From an uncultured Prevotellaceae bacterium (GTDB lineage: Bacteria; Bacteroidota; Bacteroidia; Bacteroidales; Bacteroidaceae), in contig CAMWSK010000010.1 of NCBI GenBank assembly GCA_947176895.1, positions 17,337-81,336 of the forward strand: a stretch of 64,000 bases of DNA, written 5' to 3'. The position numbers and the translations under genes are program-made. The notes under the pieces are model-generated. The model ran no database searches and was not told where the DNA came from. It was given only the letters and a program-made list of their open reading frames with translations. The number at the start of each line of letters is the position of its first letter. Position 1 is the stretch's first letter. Positions 29,658 to 38,139 of this stretch are shown here, in pieces.

Positions 29658-30704
29658 ATGGAAATCAACCGTTTCTCGATAAGCGACCTGACAAACCTTC
29701 TTCGCAAAAGACTCAAGCGAATCTTGTGCTTCACCCTATTGGCGGGTCTTGCAGGTTATCTGTTGGGATGGTGTATTCCCAAGGAATACCGCTCCGAAGC
29801 CAGCATCATCCCCGAAAGCAATGAAGGAGAATCGTTTGGCGGTGCCAGTGCTTTGGCCGACATGGCAGGAATCAGTCTGCGTTCCGGGGTCGATGCCATC
29901 GGACCGGAACTTTACCCCAATGTGGTGGCAAGCAAGAAATTCCTTGTCGACATGCTCTATACGCCCGTACAAACGCTTGACGGTAAAGTGCAATGCGACC
30001 TCAAGACCTATCTGTGTGAGCATTCTGACCAACCTTGGTGGAGCAAAGCCAGATTAGCTGTCATCCAAGGGATAAAGGGAGTGATGGGGGCAAAGAAAAG
30101 TAAGGGAAGCTCCGACAAACGTATTGATCCGGAACGCATGAGCGAAGAAGAGGAAGCCCTGATAGACGGTTTGCAACATGCTATTGAATGTCAGATGAAC
30201 GATGTTTCCGGTGTCATCTACGTAAGTTTCCGCTGCCAAGACCCCCTTGTCACCAAAACGGTTGTGGACACCGTTACCCATCGGCTTCAAGAATTTATCA
30301 CAGACTATCGCACCAGCAAGGCACGCGTTGACCTGAAGCATTACCAAGAGATGGAACAAGAGACCAAGGCTACTTGGGAAAACACGTTGCAGGCGTATGC
30401 CGAATACACTGACAGCCACAAAGGAAACAACTTGCTTCAGGCCTACGAAAGCCAGCGCGATGCATTGGAAAACGAAATGCAACTGGCCCTCACGGCGTAT
30501 AACAAAATGAAGCAACAAGTGCAGTTGGCCGAAGCCAAGGTGCAGGAGAAAACACCCGCTTTCACCGTATTGGAAGTAGCAGGTGTACCCGCCCGGCACT
30601 TCTCGCCAAGAAAATCCTTGATGGCTATCAGCTGGATGTTCATCGCATTTGTGGGCATCACGGGCTGGTATTACGTGCGCTTACTGCTGGGCAAAGAACA
30701 GTAA
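29658..30704 (+). CDS. Wzz-like chain-length determinant
   Basis: 348 residues: an N-terminal membrane helix (about 20-38, LCFTLLAGLAGYLLGW), a long periplasmic part with helices (about 190-290), and a second membrane helix near the end (about 318-340) just after the Pro-rich ARHFSPRKS. This two-helix layout is that of Wzz/PCP co-polymerases, which set polysaccharide chain length with the polymerase and the export channel. No cytosolic tyrosine-kinase domain is attached. The next gene starts 4 bases after the stop. Confidence 0.88.
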   Translation: MEINRFSISDLTNLLRKRLKRILCFTLLAGLAGYLLGWCIPKEYRSEASIIPESNEGESFGGASALADMAGISLRSGVDAIGPELYPNVVASKKFLVDMLYTPVQTLDGKVQCDLKTYLCEHSDQPWWSKARLAVIQGIKGVMGAKKSKGSSDKRIDPERMSEEEEALIDGLQHAIECQMNDVSGVIYVSFRCQDPLVTKTVVDTVTHRLQEFITDYRTSKARVDLKHYQEMEQETKATWENTLQAYAEYTDSHKGNNLLQAYESQRDALENEMQLALTAYNKMKQQVQLAEAKVQEKTPAFTVLEVAGVPARHFSPRKSLMAISWMFIAFVGITGWYYVRLLLGKEQ

Positions 30705-30708
30705 TTCT

Positions 30709-31941
30709 ATGGAATGGCAAGGCCTTTTCACATGGAACAGACTGCGTCATTGGGTGGGGTGCCTCCTGTTTACGCTGTTCTTCCTCGTGGTCATGACCGA
30801 CCCCACCGATACCGTTTTGGGGATGAAGAGCAAAGTCTTCGTGTTGCTTGTGGCATTCAATATGGTTTTCTACAGGCCGAGTTTTCGCTTTCTTCCCCAT
30901 ATCATCGCTGTGTATTTGGCTATCACCATTGCCTATATGTTCAGTATACTCCAGGGGAACCAGCCTGATTTTGGCAGTGTGACATCTACCTTTTTTGCCT
31001 TCAGCCCCTTGATTTTGCTGCTTTGGGTTCACCACTACAACCTTTTGCACCTTTCTCTTTTTCCAGCCTTGATGGTGGCAGTGATTGTGTGTCTGATTTT
31101 CGCCTTATGCTCATATGATGAATCTTTCGAGGGAGCCATCTATCTGTTTATGTCGAAGCACAACAAACCTGTCATGATGAGCAACCGATACATTCTGGGC
31201 ATACGGATTTTCGGTATCTATTACAAGAGCTTTATCTGCGTGGGGTTACCGCTCTTTTGGTTCTATTATACCTTATATAACGGTCGTTCATGGAAACGAT
31301 GGGCCGCAATGCTGCCGGCTATTATCATGACCTTTGCCTTTTTGGTGAGCGGCACACGTGCCACCATGCTGCTTCCATTCTTCACGATAGCATTGGTAAG
31401 TTATAAACGTTTTGCGGCAATGCGCACAGGAAAATACTTCCTCTACCCCGTGCTGGCAGTTTTTTTCATTTGTTTCCTGTTGATGGTGCTTGTTTTGGCC
31501 TCCGAAAAATCCGAGACCTCCAATATCGTCAAATACGGTCATCTGATCAGCTACAAGGACCTTTTTGACCAACACCCTCTGTATCTGCTTTTGGGACAAG
31601 GCCCCGGTACACGTTTCTTCTCACAGGGATTTCATAAGTTGACGGAGACAACCGAATGGACTTACATTGAAATCATCCGCCAATACGGTTTGGCCGGTAT
31701 GCTGATACTTTTCACCATACTCTACCCCATCTTTGCCCTTTGGAAGTATCGCAGGCAAGGATTCATTCTGGGCATCATAGGTGCCTATTTTGCCTGTCTT
31801 GCCATTGCCGGCACCAACCCGCTGCTCATAAGCAGCACGGGTATGCAGATTGTGCTTGTTGCCTATAGCGTTGTTTGCCGGGAAGAGACGAAGAACAAAC
31901 TTTTAGACAAATCAGGAATTGAGCACAACCACTTCAGATAA
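30709..31941 (+). CDS. Wzy-like polysaccharide polymerase (O-antigen ligase/polymerase family)
   Basis: 410 residues with about ten hydrophobic segments. A periplasmic loop near 260-320 (YKDLFDQHPLYLLLGQGPGTRFFS) carries the G-x-G-P-G pattern seen in Wzy/WaaL-type proteins. These polymerise lipid-linked repeat units at the outer face of the inner membrane. Sequence conservation is low in this family, so the call rests on topology and on the position between Wzz and Wzx. I start at MEWQGLF; an earlier in-frame start overlaps the Wzz gene by more than 50 bases. Confidence 0.8.
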   Translation: MEWQGLFTWNRLRHWVGCLLFTLFFLVVMTDPTDTVLGMKSKVFVLLVAFNMVFYRPSFRFLPHIIAVYLAITIAYMFSILQGNQPDFGSVTSTFFAFSPLILLLWVHHYNLLHLSLFPALMVAVIVCLIFALCSYDESFEGAIYLFMSKHNKPVMMSNRYILGIRIFGIYYKSFICVGLPLFWFYYTLYNGRSWKRWAAMLPAIIMTFAFLVSGTRATMLLPFFTIALVSYKRFAAMRTGKYFLYPVLAVFFICFLLMVLVLASEKSETSNIVKYGHLISYKDLFDQHPLYLLLGQGPGTRFFSQGFHKLTETTEWTYIEIIRQYGLAGMLILFTILYPIFALWKYRRQGFILGIIGAYFACLAIAGTNPLLISSTGMQIVLVAYSVVCREETKNKLLDKSGIEHNHFR

Positions 31942-33457
31942 CAACAAGCGCATCGCCAAGAACACACTGGCCCTGTACGTCCGCACATTCGTCACCATGA
32001 TTGTGGGGCTGTACACAGGTCGTGTGATGCTGGACGCTCTTGGTGTGAACGATTTTGGCATTTACGCCGTTGTAGGCGGCATCGTCAGCATGAGTGCTTT
32101 GATTACACAAACGATGTCCGCCGCCATCAGTCGTTATATCACCTATGCGTTGGGCAAAGGAGACGAGAACCAGCTCAAGAGTTTGTTCTCCACCACCATC
32201 AATGCACAAATCGCGATATCGCTGTTGATTGTCGTGGTTTTCGAAGTGTTAGGCGTCTGGTTCCTGAACGAAAAGGCCAGCATTCCTTTCGGACGGATGG
32301 AGGCAGCCAATTGGGCGTTGCATTGTGGTATTGCAACACTGGTGATCAATCTGGTGAGTCTGCCGTTCAATGCCCTGATTATTGCCCATGAGCGTATGAC
32401 GGTATACGCTTATATGAGCATTGTGGACGTTACATTGAAACTGGGTATCTGTTTTTTAATTGCCACATACGGGGGAGACCGTCTCATCCTGTTTGCCCTG
32501 TTGCAGATTATGGTTGCCCTTGTGGTGAACTCCATCTATGGTGGTTATTGCCATCGACATTTCAAGGAAGCAAGCTATAGTCTACACACATTTGACAAGA
32601 GATTGCTAAAGGAACTTAGTGTGTTCAGCGGATGGAACCTGCTGAACGGCAGTTCCTACACCTTTGCCACACAAGGTGTCAATATGCTTGTAAACGTTTT
32701 TTTCGGTGTAGTGTTCAATACGTCCCGCGCCGTTGCCATGCAGGTAAACAGTGCCATTCAGGCATTTGTGAGCAATTTCACAATAGCTTTCACGCCACAA
32801 ATCACAAAAAGATACGCAGCCGGCGATTATGATTATGCCATTCAGTTGGTAAACAAGGGCACGAAGTTTACCTGGTTCCTGATGCTGGTTTTCATTGTCC
32901 CTGTGTTTATGGAATCGGAGATGCTTTTACGCTTGTGGCTGGGCAAGGTGCCTTACATGGCTCCTCTTTTCCTTCGTTTTGCCATGTTCGAATCGCTTGC
33001 CGTGGCTTCCGGCACCAACCTTTTCAAACTGATTCAAGCTGACGGGCGTATCAAAAGGAACACGATTCATGCGGGTATTATCGCAGGCCTGGTGTTTCCG
33101 CTGACATGGATAGCCTATGCTTGTGGAGCCCCTGTATGGTCGGCTTACGCAATATTTATTGCAAGCTATATCTTGCTGAACATCGTTCGTATCTACGACA
33201 TCAAGCGGCTGACGGCATTTTCGGGTCTTCTGTTTATCAAAGATTGCCTGTATCCCTGCGTTCTGGTTTCCGTTTGCTCTTTTGTTCTTCCGGCTGTAAT
33301 CTCTTGGCAAATGGAACAAAGTATCGTACGTTTCTTTGTGAACACCATTGTCGGTGTCCTGTGGACAGGAGGATGTTGCTTCTATCTGGGTTTAACCCGC
33401 AACGAACGACAATTCCTTTTGCAGAAAGTCAACCAATACCTCAACAAAATAAGATGA
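31919..33457 (+). CDS. Wzx-like polysaccharide flippase (MATE/MOP superfamily)
   Basis: 512 residues with 12-14 hydrophobic segments. The start region (RIAKNTLALYVRTFVTMIVGLYTGRVMLDALGVNDFGIYAVVGG) is typical of Bacteroidales Wzx transporters, which flip lipid-linked repeat units. The only in-frame start before the conserved part is TTG at 31919, preceded by AGGA; it overlaps the polymerase gene by 23 bases. It ends in ATGA shared with the acetyltransferase gene. Tight packing supports one transcript from 27084 to 36185. Confidence 0.92.
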   Translation: MSTTTSDNNKRIAKNTLALYVRTFVTMIVGLYTGRVMLDALGVNDFGIYAVVGGIVSMSALITQTMSAAISRYITYALGKGDENQLKSLFSTTINAQIAISLLIVVVFEVLGVWFLNEKASIPFGRMEAANWALHCGIATLVINLVSLPFNALIIAHERMTVYAYMSIVDVTLKLGICFLIATYGGDRLILFALLQIMVALVVNSIYGGYCHRHFKEASYSLHTFDKRLLKELSVFSGWNLLNGSSYTFATQGVNMLVNVFFGVVFNTSRAVAMQVNSAIQAFVSNFTIAFTPQITKRYAAGDYDYAIQLVNKGTKFTWFLMLVFIVPVFMESEMLLRLWLGKVPYMAPLFLRFAMFESLAVASGTNLFKLIQADGRIKRNTIHAGIIAGLVFPLTWIAYACGAPVWSAYAIFIASYILLNIVRIYDIKRLTAFSGLLFIKDCLYPCVLVSVCSFVLPAVISWQMEQSIVRFFVNTIVGVLWTGGCCFYLGLTRNERQFLLQKVNQYLNKIR

Positions 33458-34080
33458 CACGTTCATCAAGCAAATGTATTCCCAATATGTCAGGCAATAT
33501 TATCAACGCGTTAAAGCAGAAAATAGCTCAAAGACGCTTTCAAAAGCAACTGAGGAAAAGGGGAGTGGAATTGGAACGTCCCTTCCAAATTCATAACCCG
33601 AACCATTTGACGGTCAAATCTCCGGCCTATATCGGACCCGGAGCATGGCTCATCCTCAGAGGGAAGATGGTTGTCGGCGAAGGGGTCATCATCGGACCAA
33701 GATTAAAAGTCCACACGTCGAACCACCATTGGCAGGGAGAGATGCTTCCCTATGATGATGTTTACGAAGTAAAAGACGTAGAGATTGGAGACAATGTGTG
33801 GATTGGCGCGGATGTTTCGATTATGGCCGGAGTGAGAATCGGCGAGGGAGCCGTTGTGGCCGCATGCTCATGCGTAACCAAAGATGTCCCCCCCCTGGCC
33901 TTGGTGGGAGGCAATCCTGCAAGAATCATCAAGTACAGAGACAAAGAGAAGTACGACAGGTTAAAAGAACAGGGGAAGATTTACCTGAAGATGAAACAGG
34001 AGGGGAAAATAACCGGAGATGAGACAAAACGTTGTGTAAGGATTGAAAGACAAACGACCGAAGATGATGCACAAGGATAA
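33454..34080 (+). CDS. Left-handed beta-helix O-acetyltransferase
   Basis: 208 residues. The C-terminal half has hexapeptide repeats (VIIGPRLKVHTSNHH, VEIGDNVWIGADVSIMAGVRIGEGAVVAACSCVTKDVPPLALVGGNPARIIK), the signature of LbetaH acyltransferases of the maltose/galactoside acetyltransferase type; the likely catalytic His lies in TSNHH. It probably acetylates a sugar of the polysaccharide, with acetyl-CoA as donor. The start overlaps the flippase stop by ATGA and the end overlaps the next gene by 17 bases. Confidence 0.9.
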   Translation: MTRSSSKCIPNMSGNIINALKQKIAQRRFQKQLRKRGVELERPFQIHNPNHLTVKSPAYIGPGAWLILRGKMVVGEGVIIGPRLKVHTSNHHWQGEMLPYDDVYEVKDVEIGDNVWIGADVSIMAGVRIGEGAVVAACSCVTKDVPPLALVGGNPARIIKYRDKEKYDRLKEQGKIYLKMKQEGKITGDETKRCVRIERQTTEDDAQG

Positions 34081-35206
34081 AAAAGTATTCGTTGTCGTCT
34101 ATGCCAGGAAGAATGTGGGAGACGACTTGTTCCTTCACATCCTGTTTTCCCGCTACCCCAACGTTCGCTTTGGCCTGATGGCACCGGAATCTTACCGGGA
34201 TTTCGTGGCAAGTTATGGAAATGTGGACTTGGTTTCCGCACCCAAGTTGAACCCTTTGTGTCGTGTTATCCACAAATTGGAATCGCTCGCCCATGTGTCC
34301 CTGTTTTCCCGGGGAATCATTCTGCGCAACCGCCATGATTATTTCGAGAACAGGCTGGCCGAGGGATTTGACGGGTTTATACACATCGGCGGTTCCCTGT
34401 TTATCCAGCAAGCCCCGGGCATAGGAACCTACGACCTCACAAACGCGATTATCCCACGACATTTCTCCAACTCCTTTATCATCGGGTGCAACTGGGGTCC
34501 GTGTCTGGACGATGCGTATCTGAAATACTATACCTCAAAAGTGTTTCCTTTATACAAAGGGATATGCTTCAGGGACCTGGCCTCTTACCAACTTTTCAGT
34601 AGTTTGGATAATGTGCACTATGCCCCGGATGCGGTTTTCCAATACACACCGGAAGCCACAGAAATAAAACCCAAGCACATCGGAATCTCTGTGATGGACT
34701 TTAGCAAACGTAAAGGCCTGCACACCGCATGGCCCGGCTATGTCACAAAAATGAGCGATGCCATCACCGGCCTGCATGAGGAGGGTTACAAAATCACACT
34801 CTTCTCTTTCTGCAAATTTGAAGGTGACGAGGATACCGCAAAAGAAATCATGAAAAGATTACCCCGGGGTGTGGACATCGACTATGTTTATTACCATGGG
34901 AATATAAAAGAATTCCTTCAACGGTACGGAGAAATGGAAACGATGGTAACCCTTCGCTTTCATTCGCTTGTGCTGAGCCTGATAATGGGGCAGAAGATTT
35001 GTCCGCTGATATATAGCAACAAGGTGAGCAACCTTCTTTCCGACATTCATTACGGGGGCTTCTCCGCATCGGTTTCAGAACTCGGAAACATCGATTTGGC
35101 AAAAGAGATTAAGGCATCCGGGAGAATAGACATTCCACTAAGCGAATACTGCCGTGAAGCCCGCAACCAGTTCGCCGCTTTTGAGAAATCCTATCTAAAC
35201 ACTTAA
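34064..35206 (+). CDS. Polysaccharide pyruvyl transferase family protein (second copy)
   Basis: 380 residues. Visible blocks are VVVYARKNVGDDLFLHILFSRYP at the N-terminus, GFIHIGGSLFIQ, YAPDAVFQY, and TLRFHSLVLSLIMGQKICPLIYSNKVSNLL in the C-terminal half, as in WcaK/PssM-like pyruvyl transferases. It is only distantly like the copy at 25259-26368, so this is not a recent duplication. I start at the first ATG of MMHKDKKVF (34064); a TTG further up would deepen the overlap with the acetyltransferase gene. Confidence 0.85.
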   Translation: MMHKDKKVFVVVYARKNVGDDLFLHILFSRYPNVRFGLMAPESYRDFVASYGNVDLVSAPKLNPLCRVIHKLESLAHVSLFSRGIILRNRHDYFENRLAEGFDGFIHIGGSLFIQQAPGIGTYDLTNAIIPRHFSNSFIIGCNWGPCLDDAYLKYYTSKVFPLYKGICFRDLASYQLFSSLDNVHYAPDAVFQYTPEATEIKPKHIGISVMDFSKRKGLHTAWPGYVTKMSDAITGLHEEGYKITLFSFCKFEGDEDTAKEIMKRLPRGVDIDYVYYHGNIKEFLQRYGEMETMVTLRFHSLVLSLIMGQKICPLIYSNKVSNLLSDIHYGGFSASVSELGNIDLAKEIKASGRIDIPLSEYCREARNQFAAFEKSYLNT

Positions 35207-35219
35207 CTACCCTGATACT

Positions 35220-36185
35220 ATGAAAGTTTCTGTCATCATACCCGTTTACAATACCGAAAAGTATATCGGCAGATGCCTGGACAGCATTCTCCGTCAGACC
35301 CACCGGGATTTTGAGGTCCTCTGTGTCAACGACTGCTCTCCGGACCATGCCATGGATGTCGTAGGCCGGTATGCAAGAAGAGACCCGAGAATCAAGATGC
35401 TCGGTCATGACAGGAACCGGGGTCCGATGGTCGCCCGCCAGACAGGCATCCAGAACGCGTCGGGTGATTTCTACATGTTCGTGGACAGCGATGACACGCT
35501 CCCCGTGGACACGATGGAAAGCCTGATCGCCGCCGCCCGAAAGGATGCCTCGGAGGTTGTCGTTGCCGGGCATAACGTTGTTGACAAGGATGGCAACAAG
35601 ACAAAAGAGGATTTTCCCCTTCTTCAGGATGGGGTGTACACGCCTCTGGAAATCTTTCATTCGCTGGTGGAACGGAAGATTCGCCACAACCTCGCCTTTT
35701 GCATCTTTGCGAAGTCCCTTTTCAACGGGGATTTCTACACGCTGGAGAACCAAGCCAATTGCGAAGACATGATTCTGTTTTATGAGTTGGTTGGCGCGTC
35801 AAAGAGGGTTTCGGTTATCCGGAAGGCCGTGTACAACTACTATCAGAACCCCGGAAGCACCACGCACACAGCCATTTCCCGAAACGTGCTGAACCAAATG
35901 ATATATGTGTTCAATTTCCAATACGGTTTTCTCGTCAAGAATGGTCTTCCCGAATCAGAGGTCTTGGGCTTTGTCCTGCCGGATTTAAACATTCTATATT
36001 TATATGGCGGGAAAGACCTGCTTCAAAAGCTTAATCCCAAGATATTGGAAGCACTGGACAAGCACGCGATTCGCAACTACCTTCCTCTCAAAAAACGGAT
36101 TTCCCATCTTATGTGCAAGTCCATGCCGCGACTGGCTCTTTTGTTGCTAAAAGCCAAAGCATTATTGCGGAAACAGCTTGTTTAG
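35220..36185 (+). CDS. GT2 family glycosyltransferase
   Basis: 321 residues. A standard GT-A start, KVSVIIPVYNTEKYIGRCLDSILRQTHRDFEVLCVND, with the metal-binding D-x-D near 90 (FVDSDDTLP) and a later CEDMILFYEL. It adds a sugar from a nucleotide donor to the growing repeat unit on the cytosolic face. It is the last gene before the gap with array C, so the first transcript of the locus probably ends here. Confidence 0.92.
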   Translation: MKVSVIIPVYNTEKYIGRCLDSILRQTHRDFEVLCVNDCSPDHAMDVVGRYARRDPRIKMLGHDRNRGPMVARQTGIQNASGDFYMFVDSDDTLPVDTMESLIAAARKDASEVVVAGHNVVDKDGNKTKEDFPLLQDGVYTPLEIFHSLVERKIRHNLAFCIFAKSLFNGDFYTLENQANCEDMILFYELVGASKRVSVIRKAVYNYYQNPGSTTHTAISRNVLNQMIYVFNFQYGFLVKNGLPESEVLGFVLPDLNILYLYGGKDLLQKLNPKILEALDKHAIRNYLPLKKRISHLMCKSMPRLALLLLKAKALLRKQLV

Positions 36186-36189
36186 ATAA

Positions 36190-36270
36190 AAACATGAACA
36201 TGTTTTGCCCGAAACATGAACACGTTTTTGAAAAACATCCTCATGTTTTGTCTGAAACATGAGGATGTAA
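36190..36270. repeat. Four-dyad array C, between glycosyltransferase genes
   Basis: Units start at 36190, 36212, 36233 and 36255 (spacings 22, 21, 22): AAACATGAACATGTTT, AAACATGAACACGTTT, AAACATCCTCATGTTT, AAACATGAGGATGTAA. Units 3 and 4 are reverse complements except for the last bases. The remaining gap to 36428 shows only a weak promoter-like TATCTTCG near 36370. Confidence 0.9.
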
Positions 36271-36428
36271 AATATGTGCATCATAAGCAACGTTAAGGAA
36301 AAACTTTTTGCTGAACACCCACAACAGCATTTTTAATACGTCATTCCTCTTTTCATTCAATATTTTGTTTATCTTCGTAGAAAGAATATTAGTCCCCCCA
36401 AGGAACCCGTTTCCGGAGAATAACAGAT

Positions 36429-37328
36429 ATGGAAAGAGTGAAAGTATTGATGTCGGTGTGGAACAGCGCCGGCAATCCTTACTGGAAAGAACAACTGGAA
36501 AGCATACATGCCCAGGAGGGCGTGGATGTGGATTTGCTGGTGCGCGACGACGGCAGCTCGGACTCCACCATCTCTGTTTTGCAGCAAGAGCAGGAAGCCG
36601 GTCGGCTGAGCTGGTATCAAGGGGAAAACATGGGGCCGGGACGCAGTTTTCTGAATCTGCTGGCCCATGCCGGCGGAGCCGCCTTCTATGCTTTCAGCGA
36701 CCACGATGATGTATGGCTTCCCGAGAAGCTCCGCGTGGCGACGGAAGCCTTGCACGACGTCCGGGGACCGGCCCTGTATTTCTGTCAGACGAAATTAGTG
36801 GATGCAGAGCTTCGCCCCCTGCCACAAGTGCCTATCCATCCCCGCCTCACTTACGGCGAGGCCCTGGTCTATCAGTTCATCGGCGGATGTACCATGGTGA
36901 TGAACGAGGCTCTGCGCCGGGTGGTGGCCACTTACAGCCCCCGGTATCTGCGTATGCACGACATCTGGATTTACGACATTGCCCTGGCCATCGGAGCCAA
37001 GGTGGTGTTTGACCCCACCCCCCACATCCTGTATCGCCAACACGGCCACAACAACGTGGGCCAAAGCGGAAGCCGGTGGATTCAATGGCGCGACCGATGG
37101 CGGCATCTGCGCCAAGGCGAACACATCCGCCGTCGCACGGCAGAGGAGCTGTTGCGCGGGTTCGGCCCCATGATGACACCCGAGAACCGGGAGCTGACCG
37201 AGCGTGTGGCTCACTGTAACCGCAGTCTGAGCCGGCGCCTGCGGCTGGTCTTCGACTGCAGACTGACCCCCGCCCGCCCGCTGATAGGACTGACCGGCCG
37301 ACTTGCCATCCTGTTTAATCAACTATAA
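36429..37328 (+). CDS. GT2 family glycosyltransferase (rhamnosyltransferase-like)
   Basis: 299 residues. VKVLMSVWNSAGNPYWKEQLESI and LLVRDDGSSDST open a GT2 domain; the D-x-D equivalent is FSDHDDVWLPEKL near residue 95. The ending after ILYRQHGHNNVG with a charged helix resembles rhamnosyl- and galactofuranosyl-type GT2 enzymes. Acceptor and donor sugars are unknown. It is GC-rich compared with the preceding genes and begins the second half of the locus, behind array C. Confidence 0.9.
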   Translation: MERVKVLMSVWNSAGNPYWKEQLESIHAQEGVDVDLLVRDDGSSDSTISVLQQEQEAGRLSWYQGENMGPGRSFLNLLAHAGGAAFYAFSDHDDVWLPEKLRVATEALHDVRGPALYFCQTKLVDAELRPLPQVPIHPRLTYGEALVYQFIGGCTMVMNEALRRVVATYSPRYLRMHDIWIYDIALAIGAKVVFDPTPHILYRQHGHNNVGQSGSRWIQWRDRWRHLRQGEHIRRRTAEELLRGFGPMMTPENRELTERVAHCNRSLSRRLRLVFDCRLTPARPLIGLTGRLAILFNQL

Positions 37329-37337
37329 GAAGAAGTC

Positions 37338-38138
37338 ATGAGCGAAAAGAAAATGCCGATAATATCCGTGGTCACCATCTGCCGCAACAGCGCCGCCACA
37401 CTGGAAGAAACCATACAAAGCGTGCTGGGGCAAGACTATGCCCCGATAGATTACGTGATTATCGACGGGGGCAGCACCGACGGCACCCTGGACATCATTG
37501 GCAAATACCGCTCCCGCCTGGGTTACTTCATCTCGGAACCCGACAAAGGGATTTCCGATGCTTTCAACAAGGGGGTGAAGGCGGCCAAAGGAGATATGAT
37601 TGTGATTATCAACAGCGACGACATCCTGCTACCCGGTGCCCTGCGCCAAGTGGCCCAACATTACGAGGAGGGCAAGTGGGATATTTATCGCTGCAACGTC
37701 ATCATCCGAAACAAGGAAACGGGCTTCACGGGGCGCGACATCCCCTCGATGAAGTTCCCCCTGCTCCCCCTTCAGGTGAATGTAGACCACCAAGGCACCT
37801 TCACCACACCCGCCGCCCACCGGAAATGGGGCTACTATGACCTGAACTTCCGCTACATGATGGACCACGATTTCCTGGCCCGATGCTATCAGGGCGGAGC
37901 GAAGATGAAATATGTGCCCGTGGATGTGGCGGAATTCCGTCTGGGCGGTGTAAGTGTAGCAGGCATTCCCGCCAAAAGATACGACCTGGAACATATCGTG
38001 CTCAACCAAGGCGGATCGCGCTTTCTGGCCAAAATCTGTTACTGGTATTTTTGGCTTTTCGACTTTGCCAAACGGATATTTATTTGTATCTTTGGTCAAG
38101 ATAAGTTAAAAAGACTGCATTATAAGAAAGTAGAATAA
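37338..38138 (+). CDS. GT2 family glycosyltransferase (WcaA-like)
   Basis: 266 residues: ISVVTICRNSAATLEETIQSVLGQDYAPIDYVIIDGGSTDGTL, then SEPDKGISDAFNKGVKAAKGD and the metal-binding INSDDILLPGA. This is a common short GT2 type of O-antigen and capsule loci. A conserved MDHDFLARCYQGG follows. It starts 9 bases after the previous gene and ends 1 base before the radical SAM gene. Confidence 0.9.
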   Translation: MSEKKMPIISVVTICRNSAATLEETIQSVLGQDYAPIDYVIIDGGSTDGTLDIIGKYRSRLGYFISEPDKGISDAFNKGVKAAKGDMIVIINSDDILLPGALRQVAQHYEEGKWDIYRCNVIIRNKETGFTGRDIPSMKFPLLPLQVNVDHQGTFTTPAAHRKWGYYDLNFRYMMDHDFLARCYQGGAKMKYVPVDVAEFRLGGVSVAGIPAKRYDLEHIVLNQGGSRFLAKICYWYFWLFDFAKRIFICIFGQDKLKRLHYKKVE

Positions 38139-38139
38139 A

